Assembly (NCBI GenBank): GCA_014183095.1 | Contig: JACCPH010000001.1 | Span: 1,023,042 to 1,087,041 of the forward strand | Length of the DNA stretch: 64,000 nt | Direction of reading: 5' to 3' | DNA from: Harringtonia aguacate | Lineage: Eukaryota > Ascomycota > Sordariomycetes > Ophiostomatales > Ophiostomataceae | In this document: positions 55,401 through 63,804 of the stretch, in pieces | Layout of the letters: each line of letters starts with the position of its first letter | Position numbering within the stretch: the stretch's first letter is position 1 | Made by a program: the position numbers and the translations under genes | The notes under the pieces: generated by a model | Told to the model about the DNA's origin: nothing | The model's input: only the letters and a program-made list of their open reading frames with translations | Database searches by the model: none

Positions 55401-56108
55401 AGCCTGGCGGCGCTGCGGGCAGAGATGCGCAAGACGGAGAGCCGCGACCCCGCCGACGTGCCGCTGTTCCGCCAGCACCTGGCGGCCGTGGTCGAGGACA
55501 GCCCGCACCTGGCGGCCATCCTGGCGGCCATCGACGAGATGGAGCGCGACACGCAGCGCCGCCGGCTGCTGTCCCCGGCGGTCGGCCGGGCCGGCAACGC
55601 CGAGGGCCGGGCTCTGCCGCCCAAGCCCGTCGACGCCCGCCGCAAGAAGCTCGTGGTGCTGTGTCCGCGCATGGGCGAGGCCGTCTTCGTGTACCTGGCG
55701 CTGCGCCAGCAGCGGCCGGATGCCCACGCCGCCTTTCTCCACGCCGACCTGCGTCCGGCCGAGCGCACAGCCATGCTGCGGGCCTTTAACCGCCTCGACG
55801 TCCACGACACCGACGGCCCCCGCGTCCTCGTCGGCACCTTCCGCGACGCCGGCACCGGCCACGACCTCACCGTCGCCAGCTACCAGGTGCTGACGGGGCC
55901 GCTGCGCCTGCACAGCCACCAGCAGCAGGCCTTTGGCCGCACCAACCGCGAGGGCCAGACCCTGCGTCTGCACCACCGCCTGCTCGTCACCGAAGACAGC
56001 GCCGCCGACCGCCTCGTCATCGCCACGCAGGCCGGCCGGCGGCTGGCGAGCGACCCGTTCGACATGGACGATCTTCGCCTGGAGGAGGAGGAGGAGGAGG
56101 AGAAGTGA
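52419..56108 (+). CDS. SNF2-like superfamily 2 ATPase
   Basis: 1,229-residue intronless protein with a divergent SNF2/helicase ATPase. The first ATG of the frame is at 52419. Walker A is GTGKT (residues 532-536) in ADVMGTGKTY. SLILAPQTVLDNW is motif Ia. The Walker B box is DEFH (777-780) instead of the usual DEAH. TGTPMPA is motif III. The C-lobe has KKLVVLCPRM, LVGTFRDAGTGHDL (motif V) and QAFGRTNREGQ (motif VI, about 1170-1180). Between motifs I and Ia sits a small cysteine cluster (C594, C596, C604). The N-terminal 500 residues have no known domain and include acidic DEGEDEGE repeats, poly-Ala and poly-Asn; the C terminus ends in a run of glutamates. This is the architecture of fungal SNF2-like proteins of unknown role. 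Extreme GC3 bias opens long antisense frames. Confidence 0.85.
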   Translation: MALISLELDPFAAALATDADTDYIVRSDNGQRLVEAIFLQQQQHIEAEMPLAKKNLGGQGLPTLGDVPFRILHIEVGRFGDIKEGTASEWPRSTTGYLDKYLSTEVAEVAGPAEASAAAAAASASGRWSREGQPAGYGEGFPASVDNFDCLELVKNLEDAWDLPDPSYVYSVLWLGLAWERAGQPPRCNDLRRITTVGDLLAAVHEVREAQQSSPDASQDEGEDEGEDEGELTVYFVMAVAFDGSLPRNKNNNSHPGHKTGPRSFASSTRSFFAQLSRPGAAAAAAGSSSLSPLSPLTMLAGRRDSESSFASSFYDNDEGLLEELKDLERDMGGEEEARRSERAPGSVRVISNSSLLRFQPHLWEDDMVTSDGVPLRWPLLARQSSYSTLSGSSLGELPEDSIADEWEVSEKAEAAEAAEVPEERQQPAPPLAPPSILATLDTSAAKGDTVEGDLHALIPEAASPSDEAWAQCCALLCMDAAAHRNAKARSIRVPGTDNMWVKPSQLWTAYWMLTSRSARGLCGGVLADVMGTGKTYVCLLVCLLRAYIGYSRAEVEREWQLREHEARRVNNNNNNTTAPKQHLPRDCDPEAVCPCGNALGIECYASPGSTTRRIADSMARGVSLILAPQTVLDNWVKTIKHVRLQAKYYEPVVFHSRMSKEDVVLAPAPRLKQKLQMEVRPKNKTQNGKGKSDLFPSSWEPSVLDAAYSFTPSTAKDAFPERFIFVAAHTAERLTDFFQVAVPLQRSKTGATGTAGASTRERKTVYGCPVGIQLVDEFHKAGRGEAAALGRQHKHMRQQQQQQHVGGRDDFDFWAVTGTPMPARLTDLEPVVDIVQRLPAWDASSSRHHGGRVADLRALQAAYDGAVTAAGTAAQVAEVRERAQRFFGGGLVMRHTEAATFCGQRIFNLQDVAPQVVVHATPAAFRADVAAVTARVARQIREDMEGGQSDEAPRWEQVVRSSALFNRLMDLEILATFPGAARLMRADPPALDFSLAALRAEMRKTESRDPADVPLFRQHLAAVVEDSPHLAAILAAIDEMERDTQRRRLLSPAVGRAGNAEGRALPPKPVDARRKKLVVLCPRMGEAVFVYLALRQQRPDAHAAFLHADLRPAERTAMLRAFNRLDVHDTDGPRVLVGTFRDAGTGHDLTVASYQVLTGPLRLHSHQQQAFGRTNREGQTLRLHHRLLVTEDSAADRLVIATQAGRRLASDPFDMDDLRLEEEEEEEK

Positions 56109-57070
56109 GTCGGGAGTGTCGGGAGTGAGTCAGGTAGATTATGTCAGCAGAATCGTCAGAAGAATTTCGGAAAAAATCTCAGAAAAATCTCAGAAGAATC
56201 GTGTCAGAAAAATCGTGTCAGAAAAATCATGTCCTTTGTGCCTAGCAATATCCAGTCTCGCCGTTTTCATGTGATACACCTCGCTATGACCTCATCAACT
56301 TGTAACCTCCTCACAGTGCGCCTCGCCGGCTCACCGCCGACCTCCTCTGGCCGATTGGCCAATGGCGGCCCCGCGAATGGGGCTCGCAAGGGCTGCTAGG
56401 TCGCCAGGCTTGCTAGGCTGCTAGCGCTGCTAGTGCCGCTGGAGCGGCTCCGCATGCTGCTGAGAAAGGGAACCAGGAGCCATTTCCAGCAGCCCGTAGC
56501 TTCACGAGTCTGGCTCCTCAAAATCTCTGCGTGTCTCCCTTTGGAGCTCGTGACGGTCTTCTTTCTTCTCTCTCCTCTCTCCCGCCCACCCACACCTGTC
56601 CATCGCCGTCCACGGCTGCTCTCGCTCTGCCCTTGCACGGCGCGCTCGGCACTGCGAAACAGCGAGACTCCAGACGACCCGACAACGCAAGGCAGCAGCA
56701 ACACGACGACAGCCCCAGGGCGTTCCCGGGCGCCACCTGCCCAGAAGAACCTCCCAATCCGTCCAGCACAGCCAGTCCGGCCGCTGCTGGCGCCCACGGA
56801 GCAGCCCAGACAGCTGGTGTCTGCCCTCTCCCCTCATCGGCCGCCTGCGCCACCCGCTTCGACGAGCCGCGGCATCGATACGACTCACCGCTGGTCTGAG
56901 CCGACGGAGCCGCGTTGTCAGGCTGTCGTGACAACAACAAAAGAGGAGAGGCAAGAGAGAGGGAAAAAAGAGAGAGAAAAAAAAAAGAGAAAAGGCAGCA
57001 GAGGCAGAAAGGACAGCAGCGACAGCAACAACAAGTCCACCGTTCTTTCCCCCAATTTGGTGCTCTCGCA
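56109..57070. other. Intergenic region and leader of the Tco89-like gene
   Basis: Starts with a degenerate AGAAAAATC repeat, then CT-rich promoter sequence, then a purine-rich leader (about 56940-57020) just before the ATG. Two other frames remain open across this leader and into the gene, but neither begins with a plausible ATG context or shows any motif. Confidence 0.5.
56141..56233. repeat. Degenerate 13-15 bp GTCAGAAAAATC repeat
   Basis: Five to six imperfect units built from TCAGAA or TCAGAAAAATC(GTG), immediately downstream of the SNF2-like gene and therefore probably in its 3' UTR. Confidence 0.75.
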
Positions 57071-59479
57071 ATGGAAGCTGCCAAAGGCGGAGGTGACCCT
57101 GGCGGCCAATCAAACAGGCAGGCGCGGTCGGTGTCGCACAGCAGCGGCGGCAGTTGCAGCAGCGACAGCGACAGCCAGCCAGGAGCAGAGCCTCAGAAAC
57201 CCAAGCAGCCCGAGCAGCCCAAAGCAGCCACGCAGCCAAATCAGCCAAATCAGCCATCGCAGACAAACCCGTCGTCGCAGTCAAACCCACCACAACCATC
57301 GCAAACGCAGCCGCCGCGCACGCAGAAATCGTCAGCCGCCCGCCCCAAGCCGCAAAAGCACATCGTCTCCGGCGGCGCCAGCACCGCCCGCCTGCACGCC
57401 CGCGTCCCGTCGTCCAAGGCCATCCACAAGACCGTCCTCCACCACCATCACCCCAAGCCGTCGGCCCCGGCACCCCTCCTCCGCCGACAGCCCTCCTTCT
57501 CGCCGCCGACGTCGTCAGCCGCTGCTGCCGCTGCCGATTACGCGGCCCAGTTCCCCTTTGCCGCCCCGCCGCCGGTCTCGCCCTCGTCGGCTAAGCCTCA
57601 CCGCCGGTCGACCTCCGGCTCCGACGTCAAGCTGCCGCAGCCGCTGTCGCCGGCGCCGGCGCGCAACCCCAACTCGTCCTCCACCTCGTCGCTGCTGCGG
57701 AAGAATGCCTCGGCGTCCAGCCTGAAGCGCAACCGCTCGCACGCCGACGTCAGCAAGCGAACGAGCCTAGTCGGGGCCGCTGCCGCCGCCACGTCGACAT
57801 CCACCACCCGTCCGACCAGCCATTTCCGACGCGCCAACTCCAACCCGGCCGTCATCGAGAAGCTGCGCCACATCAACGCAGCGAAAAAGGCCGGCGGCGT
57901 CCGTTTTGAGATTGGCAGCCCCGGCGACGAGTACGACGACGAGTGGGTCGACACCGGCTCGGCTGTCCTCGAGCCGCCGCACGTAAAGGCCAACAAGACC
58001 AAGGTCAAGACCAACAAGACCAGGGCCAAGACGGAGACGAAAACAAAGACCAAGACGGAGACGGAGACGGAAGAGCCGGGGGGCAGAGGAGAAGAAGAGA
58101 CAGGGGGGGAGACGGAACACCGAGAACACCGAGAACACAGCCCGGCTGGGCCGCCAGACCCTCTGCGGCCGCCAGACCCCCAGCGACCGCCGTCGTCATC
58201 GTCGGCTGCACTTTTGCGCACGAGCTCGTCCACCTCGCGACTGCTGCTGCCCCGGACGCCGCCGCGCGGCGCTCCGCCCAAGATGTCGGCCGAGACCGTG
58301 TCGGCGTCGGGCACGACGCGTCACCCGTCGTCGGACGACTCCAACGCGGGCGATTTGCAGCCGCCGCGACAGCGGCAGCAGCAGGTGCAGGCGCAGGTGC
58401 AGGCGCAGGCGCAGCACCAGGCCCAGGCCCAGGTCCAGGTCCAGACCCAGACCCAGACCCAGCCTCAGCCCCCGCTGCCGACACAGCAACGCATGCCTGC
58501 GGCCGTGTCAGACGGCGGCAACGACCGGGATGCTATGACATCGCGTTTTATCACAGCCAGCAGCCACGAGTCGGCCTCGGTCACCCCGGCCGGCGGGTCC
58601 TTTTACACGACGTCGTCGTCGCGACCTAGCAGCAGCACGCACGCCGAGGACCACGCGGCAGCCAGAGAGGCCGCAGCAGCAGCAGCGTCGTCGCCAGGTG
58701 ACGACGACGAGGACGACGAGGACGACGAGGCGGGCAGCATCATGGCCGGCTCCCGTCGTCTGAACGGCGGGAGCGGAAACACGACGACCAATGGCAGTGA
58801 CAGCGGCGGTGGCAGTGGCGGTGGCGGTGGCGGTGGCGGCAGCAGCAGCAGAAACCCCCGCCGCACGCGCATGCCGCCGGCCCCTCCTGCCGAGTTCAGC
58901 CGCACCCAGCAGAAGCTCAACCTGGAACGCGCCAGCTCCAGCCTCGACCACAGCAGCCGCCAGCACCAGGGCCCGGCCGCGAGCCCGCTGCTGGGCGCCG
59001 CCGGCCTCGGCTCCCACGACCCGCGCATCGGCAAGCTCATGGAGAAGACGGGCATGGAGTACTATGTCGTGCGGCGCTACCAGAATCCTCTCATGCGCAA
59101 CCTCGACCGCCTCGCCACCCGCCACAGCAGCGACAGGAACTGGCGCATCCCCGCCGTCAACGGCTCCAGCCGCCCGCACACCCCATCCGACGGGGGTATG
59201 CGCCCACCCAGCCGCTCGTCCTCCGGCCTCGGCATCACCCAGGGCTTCCGCGAGCGCGACATCCGCCGCGACGTCCTGCACCAGTCGGCTGCAGCCGCCG
59301 CAGCCGCAGCTGCAGCCGCAGCCGCAGCTGGTCGCGGCACCGCCGGCACCGAGTCGCAGCTGAGCGGCACCAGCGTCGCCGACGATGACGACGACGACGA
59401 CGACGGTGACAGCACCGCCGCCCGCCTGCGCAACCTCTGGGACAAGAACCTGTATCTCGGAAGCAGCCAGGAGGACTAG
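57071..59479 (+). CDS. Tco89-like low-complexity protein
   Basis: 802-residue, largely disordered protein, single exon. The frame is open further upstream, but the first ATG is at 57071. Two conserved-looking islands stand out. RTQQKLNLERASSSLD lies at about 613-628 and is followed by GLGSHDPRIGKLMEKTGMEYYVVRRYQNPLMRNLDRL. The first is the kind of segment I associate with fungal Tco89, a TORC1 subunit, and that is the basis for the name. An earlier island FRRANSNPAVIEKLRHI and VRFEIGSPGDEYDDEWVDTGS lies at about 256-300. The rest is Pro/Ser/Gln/Ala-rich, with a run of alternating Gln-Ala and Gln-Val (about 436-460), poly-Gly, poly-Asp and poly-Ala. If correct, it would act at the vacuolar TORC1 complex. 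The call rests on motif memory only. Confidence 0.65.
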   Translation: MEAAKGGGDPGGQSNRQARSVSHSSGGSCSSDSDSQPGAEPQKPKQPEQPKAATQPNQPNQPSQTNPSSQSNPPQPSQTQPPRTQKSSAARPKPQKHIVSGGASTARLHARVPSSKAIHKTVLHHHHPKPSAPAPLLRRQPSFSPPTSSAAAAAADYAAQFPFAAPPPVSPSSAKPHRRSTSGSDVKLPQPLSPAPARNPNSSSTSSLLRKNASASSLKRNRSHADVSKRTSLVGAAAAATSTSTTRPTSHFRRANSNPAVIEKLRHINAAKKAGGVRFEIGSPGDEYDDEWVDTGSAVLEPPHVKANKTKVKTNKTRAKTETKTKTKTETETEEPGGRGEEETGGETEHREHREHSPAGPPDPLRPPDPQRPPSSSSAALLRTSSSTSRLLLPRTPPRGAPPKMSAETVSASGTTRHPSSDDSNAGDLQPPRQRQQQVQAQVQAQAQHQAQAQVQVQTQTQTQPQPPLPTQQRMPAAVSDGGNDRDAMTSRFITASSHESASVTPAGGSFYTTSSSRPSSSTHAEDHAAAREAAAAAASSPGDDDEDDEDDEAGSIMAGSRRLNGGSGNTTTNGSDSGGGSGGGGGGGGSSSRNPRRTRMPPAPPAEFSRTQQKLNLERASSSLDHSSRQHQGPAASPLLGAAGLGSHDPRIGKLMEKTGMEYYVVRRYQNPLMRNLDRLATRHSSDRNWRIPAVNGSSRPHTPSDGGMRPPSRSSSGLGITQGFRERDIRRDVLHQSAAAAAAAAAAAAAAGRGTAGTESQLSGTSVADDDDDDDDGDSTAARLRNLWDKNLYLGSSQED

Positions 59480-60037
59480 GAGGAGCCTGACGACAGGCGA
59501 GATACCCCGGCTCTCATACCCGAGTCGTAGGGGCGGGAGAGGTGGAGGAGGAGGGGAGGGGGGGGGGACGCGGGGTCTCCAGACATGCATTGTTCTATTC
59601 AGGCCTTTTTTTTTCCCTCTTCCTCTTCCGTGTTGGAACGTCCTATTTTTACTTCTGCCTTGTCATGTTTCCATCCCTTCTATTAGTACAACTTGCCAGT
59701 CTGCCTCTGAGGGGCTGTTTCTGTTTATTCTGTTAGGGACTTTGAGGAATTTGTTTGCTGCTTTGTTTGGGCATCGCAACGGAAAACGGGCTTTGTCTCC
59801 CTGGCCAGGGATGTAGTATCCTCCATCTTTCTCTTTCTCACATTCGGTCGTCTGCTACGCCGAGATAGAACTGCAATGCATGGTTGAGAAGAAGAGCAGA
59901 AGAGCATGACTTTTTGGCGTGAGTGACTTACTTAATAGCTGTTTCGCCGCCGAGTGGAGAATGTGGGACAGCTCTTTCCCTCACTCACACACACACTCTC
60001 TCTTGTCGTCACTCCACTCCGTCGTCCACCCACAAAA
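59480..60037. other. Intergenic region
   Basis: 3' flank of the Tco89-like gene and 5' leader of the DUF1907 gene, with a CACACACTCTCT tract about 45 bp before its ATG. No gene seen. Confidence 0.5.
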
Positions 60038-61042
60038 ATGCGCACACAACGATTTCCCCTGTCGCCGCCGAGCCTGGACGAGCTGGCCGAGGCGCTGCGC
60101 GGGCCGCTGGCGGCCAACTTTGCCGAGTCGTCGGTGACTGTGGTGCCGTGTCCGGACCTGCGCGCGGCGCCCTTTGGCCTGGCGGCGGCCGGCCTGTCCG
60201 GCGACGAAAAGGTGGCCGACGTCGGCGGCATGCCGAACCTGTTCCCGCGCCCGCGCACCGACCAGATCTGGTCCATGACCGACATTGCCGGCGCCATGGA
60301 GATGGACGCCGCCCACCAGGGCAGCCTCATCGGCGCGGGCGCGGGGCCCTTTCACGTCGTCGGCCAGAACTGCGAGCTGGCACCCAACTTTGGCTGGGAG
60401 GGTGGTAGCGGCGGCACCAGCGCCTCCTCTGTCCTCGACCACAGCCGCATCGCCAACCACACGCGCTACGCCGAGATCAGCCCCCGCACCGGCGCCGTCG
60501 ACGTGCAGCCGAGCCCGTCGCTGGACTGCGCCCTCATGGTGAACCTGTTTGGGTCGCGCGGCGAGACGGGGCCCGTCCTGCGCATCACGGCCCGCCAGCG
60601 CACCGGCACCGAGGCCAGCTTTGCCGCGTGCATCCAAAAGGTGCTGCAGGCGGCCTACGGAGGCAATGCTGCCAATGCACCCGTCAGCCTCGGCGGCGTC
60701 TTCGTCGTCAAGGCGGGCACCACCCACTGGCACGTCATGCCCGACTTCCCCCCGCCCGAAGAGCTGCCCTTCCAGCACGGCGCCGACGTCGACCGCTGGC
60801 TCACCCAGCACGACTTTGCCGCCCCCATGATCGGCTTCTCCGTCATGCACTCGGCCGACCCCGCCGGCCTCGGCCTGCGCATGGAGCACACCCACGGCTT
60901 CTCGCCCGTCGGCGCCCCCGACGGCGGCCACTACCACTACGACACGCCCGCCAGCGCCGCCGTCGTCGAGTACGAGGGCTACTTCAACACGGCCAAGACG
61001 CTGTACCGCGTCGACCAGCCAGAGGTGGTGGTGCCTCGGTAA
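60038..61042 (+). CDS. DUF1907 zinc-binding protein (C11orf54/PTD012-like ester hydrolase)
   Basis: 334-residue single-exon protein covering a full DUF1907 domain, the family of human C11orf54 (PTD012), a zinc protein with reported ester-hydrolase activity. The N-terminal part has SLDELAEALRGPL and CPDLRAAPFGLAAAGLSG, followed by VGGMPNLFPRP, the family's usual opening. The zinc site is the His cluster near the C terminus: EHTHGF, then GGHYHYD about a dozen residues later, which correspond to the His-x-His plus His ligands known from the human structure. The ATG at 60038 is preceded by a CAAAA context. Cytosolic or nuclear, no signal peptide. It ends only 132 bp from the convergent MFS gene. 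True biological substrate unknown. Confidence 0.9.
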   Translation: MRTQRFPLSPPSLDELAEALRGPLAANFAESSVTVVPCPDLRAAPFGLAAAGLSGDEKVADVGGMPNLFPRPRTDQIWSMTDIAGAMEMDAAHQGSLIGAGAGPFHVVGQNCELAPNFGWEGGSGGTSASSVLDHSRIANHTRYAEISPRTGAVDVQPSPSLDCALMVNLFGSRGETGPVLRITARQRTGTEASFAACIQKVLQAAYGGNAANAPVSLGGVFVVKAGTTHWHVMPDFPPPEELPFQHGADVDRWLTQHDFAAPMIGFSVMHSADPAGLGLRMEHTHGFSPVGAPDGGHYHYDTPASAAVVEYEGYFNTAKTLYRVDQPEVVVPR

Positions 61043-61174
61043 GGGGGGGAGGAGGCGAGCACGCACGCGTTAGTGTCACGTAGACAGCAGCAGATCAGGA
61101 GACTGAATAGAAGCTGGTGGAAGTAGAAGAAGACTGGTAGAAGGAGAAGCAGAAGGCTGAGCTGAGCTGAAAAG

Positions 61175-63285
61175 CTACATGCGGTGGACGCTGCTGTTCT
61201 TTGTCCAGCGGCGGAACGTCTTGCCGTAAAAGTAGAAGACGGCGCCGCAGAGGCACCACAGCAGGGTCAGGCCCATGTTTGTCATGAAGACGGGGATGAA
61301 TCTGGCCGTCAGAAGTGACCAAAGATGATGGATGATGGGGACAGGGGCAGGGACAGGGACAGGGACAGGGACAGACGTACCCGCTCTCTTCGCTCCAGCT
61401 CGTCACAAACTTGCCCATGCCGTAGCCCCAGAGGTTCTTGACCACGGTGATGGCCACAAACAGCGACCCGGAGACGGGCTTGTAGCTGTCGATGGCGTAG
61501 GTGCTGGCGATGCTGGGCAGGGCGGCCAGCTGGATGCCGGCGCAGCCGTAGCCGACGACGACGACGGGCTGCCACGGCCAGCCGCGCGCGTAGCCGACGG
61601 CGACGACGGCGTTGCCGAGCACGAGCAGCAGCGCGTAGGGCACGAGGGCGGGCAGCCGCATCTCGGGCTCGCGGATGCCGCCGTTGCGCGCCGTCGCCCG
61701 CGCCGACACCCAGTCGCTGAGCGGGCCGCCCGTGGCCAGCCCGACCACGCAGCCGGCCAGGATGGCAAAGTTGGTGAAGCCCACCGTCGACGAGCTCCAG
61801 CCGTACGGCGGCGCCGAGAAGACCTGCGACTGCGTCAGGTTGAGGATGAGCATGTTGCTGGCGCTCCACGACACCACAAACGCCGCAAACAGCACAATCG
61901 GAAACGAGAACATGCGCCACGGCGTCCACACGTCCGACACCACCCGCGCCAGCGACACGTCGCTCGTCTGCGCCAGCCACCACTGCTGCCGGCACGGGCC
62001 GCCGCGGCCCAGGAACTGGTCGTGCCACCGCGTCTCCACCGCCGCCTGCAGCGAGCCCGCCGGCGTGTCCGTGTCCGGTGCCGACGCCTCCACTACTCCC
62101 GCCTCCTCCTTGCCCAGCTCGGCGTCGGCCGCGAGGTCGTGGTGCTCGGCGAAGCCCTTGGCCGGGGCAGAGGGTGTCTGCGTCGTCCGTGCTGTTGCCT
62201 GCCCCGGCTGCTGCGGCTGCTGCGGCTGCACCGCCACCTGCTCGCCCGGGTGGATGCGGTGCCACCGCGTCTCGGGAAAGCCAAAGACCACCACGAGCAG
62301 CGACAAGCCCGTGAGCCCTGCGCTCAGCCACCAGAAGTTGGGCCACCCCCCGTGCTCAGCCATGGCGCCGGCCACGATCGGTGCCACCTGTCTCAGTCGT
62401 CAGTAAGGGTTCCGCTACTCGGTAGCTCCTCTCGGCAGCTCCTCTCGACCGTTCTCCACAGACTCACCCCCATCGCCCCCATGTAAGTCACCCAGTACAG
62501 CGTGTTCCACTTTCCGCGGTCGTGGAGGAAGTAGATGTCGGCAATCACCGTCGGCTGCACCGTCTCGCCCGGGCCGGCACCGATGCCATTCAAGCTGGCA
62601 GGCAGGCGTCAGAAAAGGCAGGGAAAAGACCGGGAAAAGGCCGGATAGACATGCAAAGGTTCACATACACGGCTGCTCCCATAAAGGAGCCGTAGGTGGC
62701 CGCCTTGGCCCGCCAGATGTGGGAGGCCAGACACACCAGCTGCGACAGGATCAGGACCGGCCGCCGCCCAAACGACGTCATGATGGGAATCCTGCACCAG
62801 CAAATTAGCCGCCGCCCATCCCAACCCAAGGAAAGAAAGTCCTGCCTGTGCTCACCAGATAAAGTTGCTGAAGCCGAGCACGAGAATGGTCACGCCCGTA
62901 AACTGGATCACGTCCTCCAGCGACCGGCTGTAGTCCTCCATGAGGTAGGGGAACATGGACGCCAGCGCGAGGGGCGAGAAGCCCTGCGTGAAGGACACGA
63001 GCGACGTGGCGACAATGGCCGACAGCTTCCACGCCGCCGACCAGTTGAGCGGGTCGTTGCGGTCGTGCGACGGCTGCGGCACCAGCACGTTGTGCTTGCC
63101 GCTATCGCTCTTGACAAAATGATGGCGGCCGACGTCTGTCATCACCTCTGTCCCGGGGATCAGCTCGACGTGCAGCTCGTCCTGGATCTGGGCCACCTCC
63201 TGTGTATGGTCAGCATCGAGGCGCAGGCGTAGGTGCACGCAGGCGGACGGGCAGGACGCACGTCGGACCCATAGTTCATTTCCAT
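61175..63285 (-). CDS. MFS transporter (drug/polyamine-type, DHA1-like)
   Basis: 583-residue membrane transporter. Exons (minus): 63285-63262, 63199-62856, 62791-62669, 62594-62468, 62387-61381, 61301-61175; all GT-AG and in phase. The tiny first exon encodes MEMNYGSD. The cytosolic N-terminal arm has LIPGTEVMTDVGRHHFV and DPLNWS, typical of a large fungal MFS group related to drug and polyamine transporters. Helix 2 is followed by the motif A region, PIMTSFGRRPVL, and then by LNGIGAGPGETVQPTVIADIYFLHDRGKWNTLYW. A long hydrophilic loop rich in Gln, Ala and Glu (about 250-310) separates the two halves. The last exon ends KTFRRWTKNSSVHRM. A frame that ignores the last intron stays open to 61095, but only the spliced version gives this conserved ending. 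The last intron carries a tandem repeat. Divergent from the ADH gene. Confidence 0.9.
61338..61374. repeat. GGGACA hexanucleotide repeat in an intron
   Basis: Six tandem GGGACA/GGGGCA units inside the last intron of the MFS gene, close to the donor side. On the coding strand it is a pyrimidine-rich CCCTGT array. Confidence 0.9.
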
Positions 63286-63290
63286 CTTGA

Positions 63291-63326
<36 letters not shown>

Positions 63327-63804
63327 CTGTCGATACAAGGCAATGCAGCTGGACGGACCAGAAGAAATCGGACCAGATGACAGCTGCTCAGGGAACCATT
63401 CTCGAGGACAGGGCAGCCATTATAAAGGTTCGCTACATGATGACTGCCTGCATCCAACACAGAAAGCCCTACGTTGCCGGAACGGCACCGCGATTCCGAG
63501 CTGTCAGGGAGCTGTCAGGACCGCCACAACTGCCGCAATGTGTCCTACCCCATGGAATTGGGGCTTGGACTCCACGTGAACAACCGCTTTCTTTAACGTG
63601 ATCGCGCATGCATTATGGGGCCAGACCCAGTTCGACCCAGTTCCGAGTCACACCGGAATGCGGAAAGAGCGACCCAGGTTGTCTGATCTGGACCACAACC
63701 GCCAACACAGCGTCTCCGATGACAAACAATATAAGCCCGCGGGCGCTATAGCATTGCCCAGGAACCTGCAAGCAAGAACAAAAAAACTATCTCCGCCTGA
63801 CATC
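63286..63804. promoter_or_regulatory. Shared divergent promoter (MFS / ADH)
   Basis: 519 bp between the start codons of the MFS gene (minus) and the ADH gene (plus). It contains a (TG)n run at 63293-63323 next to the MFS ATG, a CACGTG palindrome at 63573-63578, and an ATATAA box at about 63729-63734, some 70 bp before the ADH ATG. The ATATAA overlaps an imperfect inverted repeat around CCCGCGGG. Confidence 0.6.
63293..63323. repeat. (TG)n microsatellite
   Basis: Fifteen TG dinucleotides ending 8 bp from the MFS start codon, so it lies in that gene's 5' UTR (as CA on the coding strand). Confidence 0.9.

Noticed and set aside
54510..55976. 488-residue minus-strand frame opposite the SNF2-like gene
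   Set aside because: Antisense shadow; Arg/Ala/His-rich composition with no motif.
56433..57725. 430-residue plus-strand frame overlapping the Tco89-like gene
   Set aside because: Starts at GTG, Arg/Pro-rich, no motif, different frame from the supported gene.
61332..62486. 384-residue plus-strand frame opposite the MFS gene
   Set aside because: Antisense shadow of the long fifth exon; membrane protein on the minus strand is clear.
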